Positions 8,874 through 15,777 of a DNA stretch of 44,236 nucleotides are shown one piece after another. Under the pieces are notes generated by a model. That model worked only from the letters and a program-made list of their open reading frames with translations. It searched no databases and was not told where the DNA came from. Every line of letters starts with the position of its first letter. Position 1 is the stretch's first letter. Source of the DNA: Candidatus Moduliflexus flocculans. Lineage in GTDB: Bacteria; Moduliflexota; Moduliflexia; Moduliflexales; Moduliflexaceae. The translations under genes were made by a program, and so were the position numbers. The stretch lies in NCBI GenBank assembly GCA_000739515.1, contig DF820455.1, positions 106,629 through 150,864 of the forward strand, given 5' to 3'.

Positions 8874-10472
8874 ATGACCACATTTTTTATATTGCTCGCG
8901 CTCGCCGTTTACGGCATCCATACGGGCTGGAAACTGAAAAAACAACTGCACACGCTGCAACTGAATTCCTACCGCACGGAACGGTATTTCCGCTGGCTGA
9001 AGCAGAATGCTCGCAACACATTCGCGCCGCTTGACGCGATTCCCGCCGTCGGCTTGCTGCCAATTGTGTTCGGTGAAATCGGCATCGCTGCGCTCTTATG
9101 GATTGCCGCCTACGCCGCCTTATTTTTCTTTCGCTCGCAACAAAAAGAGAAGAAGCCGCTCGTCTGGACGCAACGCGCTATCCGGCTGTTTGCGATGATG
9201 CTGATTTTGCTCGTCGGCCTCGCCATTCTGGGCGTGAGTGCCTTGTTCGCGTCGAATAGCCGTGTGGTGGCGTTTATGTTGTTTGCCGGTCTCCTGCTGC
9301 TGAATCTGTTCCCGTTTGTGCTGGCGCTTGCCGCGAATATCGTGATGTCGCCAATCGAATCTGCGGTAAATCGCTGGTTTTATCGCGACGCCCGCCGCCG
9401 CATCCGCGAAATGCCGCGCTTGCGCGTTATCGGCATTACCGGAAGTTTCGGCAAAACCAGCACGAAGACGATTTTGCAGCGCATATTGGCCGAAAATTTC
9501 CATGTCGTCATGACGCCGGAAAGCTATAATACACCGATGGGCGTCACAAAAGTCATTCGCTCCACGCTGACGCCGGTGCATGAAATGTTCGTCGTCGAAA
9601 TGGGCGCGCGGCAGCCCGGCGACATTCGCGAACTGTGCGAATTGGTCGCCCCGAACATCGGCATTCTGACGGCCATCGGCGAGCAGCATTTGGAAACATT
9701 TCACGATATTGAGACGATTATCCGCACCAAACATGAATTGATCGAAGCGCTTCCACCCGACGGTCTCGCGTTTTTGAACATGGACAACGAGCATGTTCGC
9801 AGCGTCGCGAACCTCACGTCAGTCAAAAAAATTTTTTATGGCATTGATTCCGACGATCTGCACTATTCCGCCCGCAATCTCAGCGTCAGCGCCGCCGGCA
9901 GCACCTTCGAATTCCAGACGCCGGATGGACGCCAGAAAACCTTTCAAACGCGGCTGCTCGGCAAGCATAACATTTACAATATCGTCGCGGCGGCGGCGGT
10001 TGCCTGCGAATTGGGCATGGATTTGGCGCTTATCGCCGCAGTCGTGAAAAATCTCGATCCGGTGACGCATCGGCTGGAACTCAAAAAAACCGCGCAAGGG
10101 ATTACGATTATTGACGACGCCTACAATTCCAATCCGGTTGGGGCGCACTCCGCGCTTGACGTGCTGGCTTCGATGGATGGCGGGCAGCGTATTCTCATCA
10201 CGCCCGGCATGGTGGAACTTGGCGCGAAAGAATATCAATTGAACTACGCTTTCGGCCAACATGCGGCGGAATGCTGTGATTACGTCATTCTCGTCGGCCA
10301 ACGCCAGACCATCCCGATCCAGGAAGGCTTAAAAGCCGCCAATTACCCGGCGGAACGCTGCTACGTCGCCGCCAATTTGACCGACGCCAACCGACATTTG
10401 TGGACGTTCGTCAAGCCGGGCGATATTGTTATGTATGAAAACGATTTGCCGGATACGTATAATGAGCAGTAA
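8874..10472 (+). CDS. murF: Membrane-anchored MurF-like ligase
   Basis: A 532-residue Mur ligase of MurF type, the enzyme that adds D-Ala-D-Ala to UDP-MurNAc-tripeptide using ATP. The ATPase core begins near residue 180 with GITGSFGKTSTK (P-loop K194), then YNTPMGVTKVI, VVEMGARQPGDIRELC, the carbamylation-type region GEQHLETFHDIE, and DDAYNSNPVGAHSAL near the C-terminal domain junction. The oddity is the N-terminus. Canonical MurF has a substrate-binding domain here; this protein instead has four predicted membrane helices (about 3-19, 47-76, 90-115, 120-148) and a short basic linker. I chose the ATG at 8874 because codons upstream lie in a palindrome, although the Shine-Dalgarno (GTGGAG) is distant. 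Activity as ordinary MurF is likely but not certain. Confidence 0.85.
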   Translation: MTTFFILLALAVYGIHTGWKLKKQLHTLQLNSYRTERYFRWLKQNARNTFAPLDAIPAVGLLPIVFGEIGIAALLWIAAYAALFFFRSQQKEKKPLVWTQRAIRLFAMMLILLVGLAILGVSALFASNSRVVAFMLFAGLLLLNLFPFVLALAANIVMSPIESAVNRWFYRDARRRIREMPRLRVIGITGSFGKTSTKTILQRILAENFHVVMTPESYNTPMGVTKVIRSTLTPVHEMFVVEMGARQPGDIRELCELVAPNIGILTAIGEQHLETFHDIETIIRTKHELIEALPPDGLAFLNMDNEHVRSVANLTSVKKIFYGIDSDDLHYSARNLSVSAAGSTFEFQTPDGRQKTFQTRLLGKHNIYNIVAAAAVACELGMDLALIAAVVKNLDPVTHRLELKKTAQGITIIDDAYNSNPVGAHSALDVLASMDGGQRILITPGMVELGAKEYQLNYAFGQHAAECCDYVILVGQRQTIPIQEGLKAANYPAERCYVAANLTDANRHLWTFVKPGDIVMYENDLPDTYNEQ

Positions 10473-10510
10473 TTTGCGCTTTTTAAAAATTTCGTCATTG
10501 TTTAGCAGTC

Positions 10511-10598
10511 ACCACGAAATACACGAAAATAGAGGGAAAATTCTCATTCATCGGATACATGTCTTGATTTTTTTCGTGTACTTCGTGTGTTTCGTGGT
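10511..10598. repeat. Quasi-periodic palindrome after murF
   Basis: ACCACGAAATACACGAAAA (10511-10529) pairs with the TTTTCGTGTA...TTCGTGTGTTTCGTGGT arm ending at 10598. Each arm is a decaying tandem of roughly 9-base CACGAAATA-like units. The centre is AT-rich. No coding function is seen in the murF-SUMF1 gap. Confidence 0.75.
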
Positions 10599-10651
10599 AA
10601 AGAGTTACAAAATTTCATAAAATTTTCACAGAATTTTCAATTTAGCGACTG

Positions 10652-10683
10652 TAATTCTTTAGGAGTGCCAACGTTTGTTTTGG
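10652..10683 (+). repeat. Solo half-copy of the AGGAGTGC repeat, left of SUMF1 gene
   Basis: Thirty-two bases starting TAATTCTTTAGGAGTGCC match, in inverted orientation and with two to three mismatches, the right arm and flank (about 12014-12046) of the palindrome on the other side of the SUMF1 gene. The partner arm is missing here, so the SUMF1 gene is bracketed by inverted copies. Confidence 0.7.
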
Positions 10684-10750
10684 TCGTTTTGGCTGTTCAC
10701 CTGCAAACGATACGCGATTGTTTTGAGAAACTATAACGGGAAAATGACGT

Positions 10751-11890
10751 ATGCACACATCGCATAAAACCGAAACATCCAATCTGTCGCCTGACGTGAA
10801 GGAATTTCGCGTGTTCGTGGTGTCTATTGACCAAGTAACCACAGAAAAATTTCGCGCCACCTTGCAGGCCAAAGTGGTCATGAATGGCGAAAAAACCGCT
10901 ATCGGACGCGAAGTCGGCTTTTTTCTGAATGATATTATGTTAGGCGCGGCGGCCTGCGATAAGTGGGGGCGCGCCAATATCTCCATCGAGATTACATGGA
11001 TGCTCCTGACGTATGGAAATACCCTGACCGCCCAAATTGAAGGGCTTGATGGCATAATCACGCTTGCCCTGCCATTGCCGGAACGCCCGAAAACATCGGC
11101 AGAAATCAAAAAAGAAGAGCAGGAACGACAGGAAAAAATTGCGTCAGATAAACGCAAACGCCTTGTGGCGGAATTAGAGCGGTATATGGTGGAGATTCCT
11201 GCCGGAATTTTCGAAATGGGGCAGAGCGAGGAAGAGCAACGCCTATTAAAGCAATGGGGCTGGTGGAACGATTATTTCTTCAATGAATGTCCGCGCCATG
11301 CCGTGAAATTGTCCGAATTCGCTATCGGACGCTATCCGGTCACGCAGGCGCAGTGGGACGCCGTGATGGGGACAACCCCTTCCAATTTCAAAGGAATGCA
11401 TCTTCCTGTCGAGCAAGTCTCCTGGAACGAGGCGCAGGAATTTTGCCTGAGATTGTCCGAAGACACCGGGAAGATGTACCGCCTGCCGACTGAAGCAGAG
11501 TGGGAATATGCCTGCCGCGCCGGAAGTGCTGACATTTGGTGTTTCGGCAGCGATCCGGCGCAGTTGGGGCAATACGCCTGGTTTTCAGAAAATGCAGGCA
11601 ATCAGACGCACACGGTCGGGCAATTGCAGCCGAATGCGTGGGGGCTGTTCGATATGCACGGCAATGTCTGGGAATGGTGTCAGGATGCGTATATCAGCGA
11701 CGTATATGCCACGCTGCACGCGCAATCGCCTGCCGTGAATCCGGTGTATGCCAGCGGCGGCTCCATGCGCGTCATTCGAGGCGGCAGTTGGTACAACTTC
11801 CCGGCGCGAGTCCGCGCCAGCGGGCGCAACTATGGTGGCCCCGCGCATCCGTATCATGATGTCGGATTTCGCATCGTGAGAACAAATTGA
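10751..11890 (+). CDS. SUMF1/FGE-fold protein lacking catalytic cysteines
   Basis: The product has 379 residues. Residues 1-115 form a beta-rich domain of unknown type, followed by a charged helical linker (about 117-145, KKEEQERQEKIASDKRKR) and a C-terminal SUMF1 domain of the formylglycine-generating-enzyme fold: VEIPAGIFEMGQ, IGRYPVTQAQWDAVMG, PVEQVSWNEAQEFC, YRLPTEAEWEYACRAG, LFDMHGNVWEWCQD and MRVIRGGSWYNFPARVRASG. True formylglycine-generating enzymes carry two cysteines right after RGGSW; here that stretch has none, so sulfatase activation is unlikely. Many SUMF1 proteins act instead as lectin-like or scaffold modules. No signal peptide is seen. It interrupts murF and ddl and is bracketed by inverted repeat copies, suggesting insertion. 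Confidence 0.88.
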   Translation: MHTSHKTETSNLSPDVKEFRVFVVSIDQVTTEKFRATLQAKVVMNGEKTAIGREVGFFLNDIMLGAAACDKWGRANISIEITWMLLTYGNTLTAQIEGLDGIITLALPLPERPKTSAEIKKEEQERQEKIASDKRKRLVAELERYMVEIPAGIFEMGQSEEEQRLLKQWGWWNDYFFNECPRHAVKLSEFAIGRYPVTQAQWDAVMGTTPSNFKGMHLPVEQVSWNEAQEFCLRLSEDTGKMYRLPTEAEWEYACRAGSADIWCFGSDPAQLGQYAWFSENAGNQTHTVGQLQPNAWGLFDMHGNVWEWCQDAYISDVYATLHAQSPAVNPVYASGGSMRVIRGGSWYNFPARVRASGRNYGGPAHPYHDVGFRIVRTN

Positions 11891-11894
11891 CGAC

Positions 11895-12080
11895 AACGAC
11901 AAGGATAGGTGTAAAAAAGGATAGATAAACGCAGTGCACTGTTTAATACGTTTTTAAGAGTCTTCAGGAGTGCCAACGCTTGCTTTGGCGTTGCGTTCTT
12001 TATAAAAGCGACTCGCCAAAGCAAGCGTTGGCACTCCTAAAGAATTATGAATATCCTTTTTTACACGCATCCCTGTCGTT
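11895..12080. repeat. Nested double palindrome between SUMF1 gene and ddl
   Basis: Outer 29-base arms (11895-11923 and 12052-12080) pair with about four mismatches. Inside them sits a perfect inverted repeat with 25-base arms (11966-11990 and 12014-12038), beginning AGGAGTGCC and ending GGCACTCCT, with a 23-base loop. The composite occupies nearly the whole gap and ends 12 bases before the ddl ATG. Confidence 0.92.
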
Positions 12081-12092
12081 TCTAAAAAATAT

Positions 12093-13268
12093 ATGAAGAT
12101 TAAAATTGGAGTGATTTTTGGCGGAAAATCGGTCGAGCACGAAGTCTCGATCATTTCCGGGCTGCAAACGTTTCATGCGATAGATCGGGGAATATATGAC
12201 GTGGCTCCCATTTATATCGCGAAAGACGGATCATGGTACACCGGAGAGAAATTGACGGATGTCGAAAATTTCAAGCGCATGGACGAACTGCTGGCAAGTT
12301 GCCAAAAGGTGTTGGTGTCGGCCAACGCTGATGAACACGCGCTGTTTGCCTACCCCAAAGCGTTCAGCCTATTCGCCAAACCGCTGCTTGATAAAATTGA
12401 CGTGGCGTTCCCGGTGATGCACGGCACGCATGGCGAAGATGGATCGCTGCAAGGGTTGTTTGAACTGATGAATATTCCCTATGTCGGCTGCGATGTGCTT
12501 GCTTCGGCTATCGGGATGGACAAAATTACGCAGAAGATGATCTTTCAGGCCGTCGGGCTGCCGATTGTGGAATATACCTGGTTTTATTCTCGCGACTGGG
12601 CGAAAGGCGGCGAAGAATTTATCGAACAGGCCGAACAACTGCTGACCTATCCGATGATCGTGAAACCGGCGGCGCTTGGGTCGAGCATCGGCGTGGCGAA
12701 AGCGGAGAATCGCGAGGAATTGGAAGCCGCAATTGACACGGTGCGCGGTCTCTGCGCCAGAGTGCTGATCGAGCAGGCGGTGACGAATCTTCAGGAAATC
12801 AACTGCTCCGTGCTTGGCGATTATGAACAGGTCGAAGCGTCCGTCTGCGAAGAGCCTGTCAGCAGCGTCAATGTGCTGAGTTTCGACGATAAATACGTCA
12901 GCGGCGACGCCAGCAAAGGAATGAGCGGCGCGAAACGCAAAATTCCGGCTGAAATTCCTGAAGATATGGCGGAAACGATTCAGAAAATGGCAAAAACCGC
13001 CTTTCTGACGCTGAATTGTCACGGCGTGGTGCGGATTGATTTTCTCGTCAATCGCGACACCGAACATATTTACGTCAACGAAATCAACACAATTCCCGGC
13101 TCGCTCGCGTTCTATCTCTGGGAAGCATCGGGAAAAACTTTTTCGCAACTGACAACAGCCCTGATTGAATTGGCGTTGAAGCGTCAGCGCGAAAAAAATA
13201 GCTTGACCTTTTCCTATCAATCGAATATTCTTGCCGGGTATAGCGGCGCAAAAGGAGTGAAAAAATAA
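12093..13268 (+). CDS. ddl: D-alanine--D-alanine ligase
   Basis: An ATP-grasp ligase of 391 residues that makes the D-Ala-D-Ala dipeptide used by MurF. N-terminal IGVIFGGKSVEHEVSIISG, the catalytic Glu loop, MHGTHGEDGSLQGLFELMN, the ATP-grasp core PMIVKPAALGSSIGVAKAEN and the metal site VRIDFLVN...IYVNEINTIPGS are all present. The omega loop has YVSGDASKG, then a Ser-rich segment. It is slightly longer than E. coli DdlB, with an extra tail of about 25 residues. It lies after the SUMF1 insertion and 48 bases before mraY, so it should be co-expressed with both. No Shine-Dalgarno is visible, since the palindrome ends 12 bases upstream. Confidence 0.96.
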   Translation: MKIKIGVIFGGKSVEHEVSIISGLQTFHAIDRGIYDVAPIYIAKDGSWYTGEKLTDVENFKRMDELLASCQKVLVSANADEHALFAYPKAFSLFAKPLLDKIDVAFPVMHGTHGEDGSLQGLFELMNIPYVGCDVLASAIGMDKITQKMIFQAVGLPIVEYTWFYSRDWAKGGEEFIEQAEQLLTYPMIVKPAALGSSIGVAKAENREELEAAIDTVRGLCARVLIEQAVTNLQEINCSVLGDYEQVEASVCEEPVSSVNVLSFDDKYVSGDASKGMSGAKRKIPAEIPEDMAETIQKMAKTAFLTLNCHGVVRIDFLVNRDTEHIYVNEINTIPGSLAFYLWEASGKTFSQLTTALIELALKRQREKNSLTFSYQSNILAGYSGAKGVKK

Positions 13269-13276
13269 CTATTTCG

Positions 13277-13298
13277 GCAAGCGCTCCGTCGCGCTTGC
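13277..13298. repeat. Short perfect hairpin between ddl and mraY
   Basis: GCAAGCGC (13277-13284) and GCGCTTGC (13291-13298) pair perfectly around a 6-base loop. The CAAGCGC core resembles the AGGAGTGC-family arms, so this may be a short relative. Confidence 0.55.
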
Positions 13299-13316
13299 GA
13301 GTACGAATTTTAGGCT

Positions 13317-14399
13317 ATGCTGTATCATTTCCTGCAATTGTTTCAGAATGACATTCCGGCGCTCCGGGTGTTTAAATATATTACCTTTCGCACGTTCACC
13401 GCAACGTTTACGGCGCTGCTGCTCAGCATGGCATTAGGCCCCTGGCTTATTCAGCGGCTGCGCGAGTACAAAGTCGGACAAAATGTCCGGCAAGATGGGC
13501 CGCAAACGCATCTGAAAAAATCGGGAACGCCGACGATGGGCGGCTTGCTGATTTTGATCGCCGTCTTCCTTTCGACCTTGCTCTGGGCGGATTTGACGAA
13601 CGAGCATATCTGGATTACGCTGCTTTCGACGGCGGGATTCGGCTTAATCGGCTTCTGGGACGATTATTTGAAATTAATCAAAAAACGCTCGATGGGCTTG
13701 AATGCCACCTATAAAATGATCGGACAGATTGCCGTCTCATCAGGCGTTGCGTTGTATATTTATTTCAACGTGGATGGCACGTTCATGACGACGATCAGCA
13801 TTCCATTTTTCAAAGCCATTAACCCGGATTTAGGCATTTTTTATATCCCGTTCGTCGTGTTGGTGATCGTGTATATTTCGAACGCGGTCAATCTGACTGA
13901 CGGCCTCGATGGGCTGGCTATCGGGCCGACGATTGTCGCCGCGTTTTCATTTGCCGGATTGTCGTATGTCACTGGCCACGTCATGCTGGCCAATTATCTG
14001 AATATTACGCATGTGCCTGGCACAGGAGAATTGACGATTTTTTGCGGCGCGATGCTTGGCGCAGGTCTGGGCTTTCTCTGGTTCAACACCTTTCCGGCGC
14101 AAGTCTTTATGGGCGACATCGGCTCGCTTTCGCTTGGCGGAGCGCTCGGCACAGTCGCGATTTTGACCAAACATGAAATCCTGCTGTTTGTGATTTGCGG
14201 GCTGTTCGTGCTGGAAGCGCTGTCCGTCATGATTCAGGTCGGTTCGTTCAAATTGCGCGGCAAGCGCGTCTTCCGCATGGCGCCGATTCATCATCATTTC
14301 GAACTGAAAGGCTGGGAAGAGCCGAAAGTGATCGTGCGGTTTTGGATTGTGTCAATTGTCCTGGCCTTGCTCAGTCTGGCGACCTTAAAAATTCGGTAA
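13317..14399 (+). CDS. mraY: Phospho-N-acetylmuramoyl-pentapeptide transferase
   Basis: MraY transfers phospho-MurNAc-pentapeptide from UDP to undecaprenyl phosphate at the inner membrane, forming lipid I. The 360-residue protein has about ten membrane helices and the family landmarks: DGPQTHLKKSGTPTMGGLLI after helix 1, GFWDDYLKLIKKRSMGLNA (Asp pair), NAVNLTDGLDGLAIG (catalytic/Mg Asp), FMGDIGSLSLGG and the histidine motif APIHHHFELKGW. Length is normal for the family. It follows ddl by 48 bases and precedes ftsW by 88; the ftsW gap is filled by a palindrome. A weak TTAGG lies upstream of the ATG. Confidence 0.97.
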   Translation: MLYHFLQLFQNDIPALRVFKYITFRTFTATFTALLLSMALGPWLIQRLREYKVGQNVRQDGPQTHLKKSGTPTMGGLLILIAVFLSTLLWADLTNEHIWITLLSTAGFGLIGFWDDYLKLIKKRSMGLNATYKMIGQIAVSSGVALYIYFNVDGTFMTTISIPFFKAINPDLGIFYIPFVVLVIVYISNAVNLTDGLDGLAIGPTIVAAFSFAGLSYVTGHVMLANYLNITHVPGTGELTIFCGAMLGAGLGFLWFNTFPAQVFMGDIGSLSLGGALGTVAILTKHEILLFVICGLFVLEALSVMIQVGSFKLRGKRVFRMAPIHHHFELKGWEEPKVIVRFWIVSIVLALLSLATLKIR

Positions 14400-14408
14400 A
14401 ACGCGAAA

Positions 14409-14478
14409 AGGAGTACAAACGCTTGCTTTTGTAGTCTGACGAAGTCAGGCAATCGCAAAAGCAAGCGTTTGCACTCCT
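14409..14478. repeat. AGGAGTGC-family palindrome before ftsW
   Basis: Arms of 23 bases (14409-14431, 14456-14478) differ at one position; the loop holds a smaller CTGAC-GAA-GTCAG dyad. The outer tips are AGGAG and CTCCT, so a ribosome-site-like sequence pairs with its complement 9 bases before the ftsW ATG. Confidence 0.9.
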
Positions 14479-14487
14479 GAAATAGGT

Positions 14488-15633
14488 ATGCATCATTTGG
14501 CTTTTGACAAACTTCTGCTGGCAATCGTGCTGATTCTTGTCGCCTTCGGCGTCGTCATGGTCTATAGCACCAGTGGTCTCCATGCCGAAGCGCTCGGCAG
14601 TGAGCATCATTTTCTGCTGCGCCATCTGCTTTCTATTCTCTTTGGCCTAACGGCAATGACGGCGGTGATGTTCGTGCCATACGAGGTGTACAGGCGGCCT
14701 GGCGTCATGTATTCCTTTTTAGCCTTAGCGCTTGCGTTGCTGGTATTTACATTGCTCCCCGGTGTCGGCGCCAAAATCAATAATGCCAGGCGCTGGCTGC
14801 CGCTCGGCACGTTTCGCACGTTCCAGCCATCGGAAGTGGCCAAATTGATTCTCGTGTTGTATTTCTCCGCCTATCTCGTCAAAAAGCAGGAAAAGGTCAC
14901 CAGTTTCAGTTATACCGTCCTCCCCTGCCTGATCATTCTGGGCGTGTTTTTTTCATTGATTGTGATCCAGCCGGATCTCGGCACTGCCATGAATGTTGTC
15001 ATGATCGTGATTCCGATCATGTTTATCGCCGGAGTGCGCCTGTCGCATTTGCTCGGCATCGGCGTGGTCGCGCTGCCGATGATTGCCATGATGGCCTGGA
15101 GCAGTCCGTATCAGCGGCTTCGCATCATGATGTTTCTTAACCCCTGGCAAGACCCGCGTCATTCGGGGTATCAATTGATTCAATCACTTATCGCCATTGG
15201 CAAAGGCGGGTTGACGGGCGTGGGGCTTGGGCAGGGACAGCAGAAATTGTTTTATCTGCCCGAACCGTATTCGGATTTTATTTTTTCGACCGTCGGCGAA
15301 GAATTGGGCTTGATTGGCGGCATTATTCTGATTGTCTTATTCGGGCTGCTGATCTGGCGCGGCATGGTGATCGCGTTCAATGCGCCCGACCTCTTCGGCA
15401 CGTTTACGGCGTTCGGGCTGACGCTCCTCATCAGCGTGCAGGCGGTGATCAATCTCGGCGTGGTGACGGGCGTGTTTCCGACCAAAGGCTTGCCGCTGCC
15501 GTTTATCAGTCATGGCGGCACGTCGCTCATCGTCTGCCTGACCTCCACCGGCATTCTGCTGAATATTTCGAAATATTGCGAAGAATTCTCCTGGCATCAA
15601 TCGCCATCAGGGGGAAATCAACCGCTCCGATGA
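14488..15633 (+). CDS. ftsW: SEDS peptidoglycan glycosyltransferase FtsW
   Basis: A 381-residue polytopic SEDS protein that polymerises lipid II at the septum together with the FtsI encoded upstream. Conserved features include VMVYSTSG in the first helix, NNARRWLPLGTFRTFQPSEV, IVIQPDLGTAMN, GLGQGQQKLFYLPEPYSDFI (with the essential loop Asp), FSTVGEELGLIGG, and GLPLPFISHGGTSL near the C-terminus. Its membership of a dcw cluster and its pairing with a class B PBP favour FtsW over RodA or SpoVE. No strong ribosome site is visible, since an AGGAGTGC-family palindrome abuts the start. It is the last gene of the cluster: the next gene is convergent and murG/murC do not follow. Confidence 0.93.
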   Translation: MHHLAFDKLLLAIVLILVAFGVVMVYSTSGLHAEALGSEHHFLLRHLLSILFGLTAMTAVMFVPYEVYRRPGVMYSFLALALALLVFTLLPGVGAKINNARRWLPLGTFRTFQPSEVAKLILVLYFSAYLVKKQEKVTSFSYTVLPCLIILGVFFSLIVIQPDLGTAMNVVMIVIPIMFIAGVRLSHLLGIGVVALPMIAMMAWSSPYQRLRIMMFLNPWQDPRHSGYQLIQSLIAIGKGGLTGVGLGQGQQKLFYLPEPYSDFIFSTVGEELGLIGGIILIVLFGLLIWRGMVIAFNAPDLFGTFTAFGLTLLISVQAVINLGVVTGVFPTKGLPLPFISHGGTSLIVCLTSTGILLNISKYCEEFSWHQSPSGGNQPLR

Positions 15634-15716
15634 TGTAAATTTAACATGTCTTGACACAGAACGTTATGGGCAGAGTTGTCAGAAGGTGTTGAGTTACAGC
15701 CTATTGACACAATACA

Positions 15717-15775
15717 CAGGAGTGCAAAAGTTTGCTTTTGCCGTCACTCTGCAAAAGCGAGCTTTTGCACTCCTG
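15717..15775. repeat. AGGAGTGC-family palindrome at convergent gene ends
   Basis: Arms of 25 bases (15717-15741, 15751-15775) pair with two mismatches around a 9-base loop. The element lies between the ftsW stop and the stop of the opposing aldo/keto reductase gene, ending 2 bases from the latter. It could stop transcription in both directions, though no T-tract follows. Confidence 0.88.
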
Positions 15776-15777
15776 CT

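Noticed and set aside
10426..10620. 64-codon frame after murF
   Set aside because: It runs through the CACGAAATA-type palindrome; its Phe/Val-rich tail is translated repeat.
12369..13220. 283-codon minus-strand frame opposite ddl
   Set aside because: Antisense to a full-length conserved ligase; no ribosome site or motif.
14195..14434. 79-codon plus-strand frame across the mraY end
   Set aside because: Overlaps conserved mraY coding and a palindrome; no independent support.
15717..15775. Classical intrinsic terminator between ftsW and the aldo/keto reductase gene
   Set aside because: Position suits a bidirectional stop but neither arm is followed by a T-tract; I list it as a family palindrome instead.
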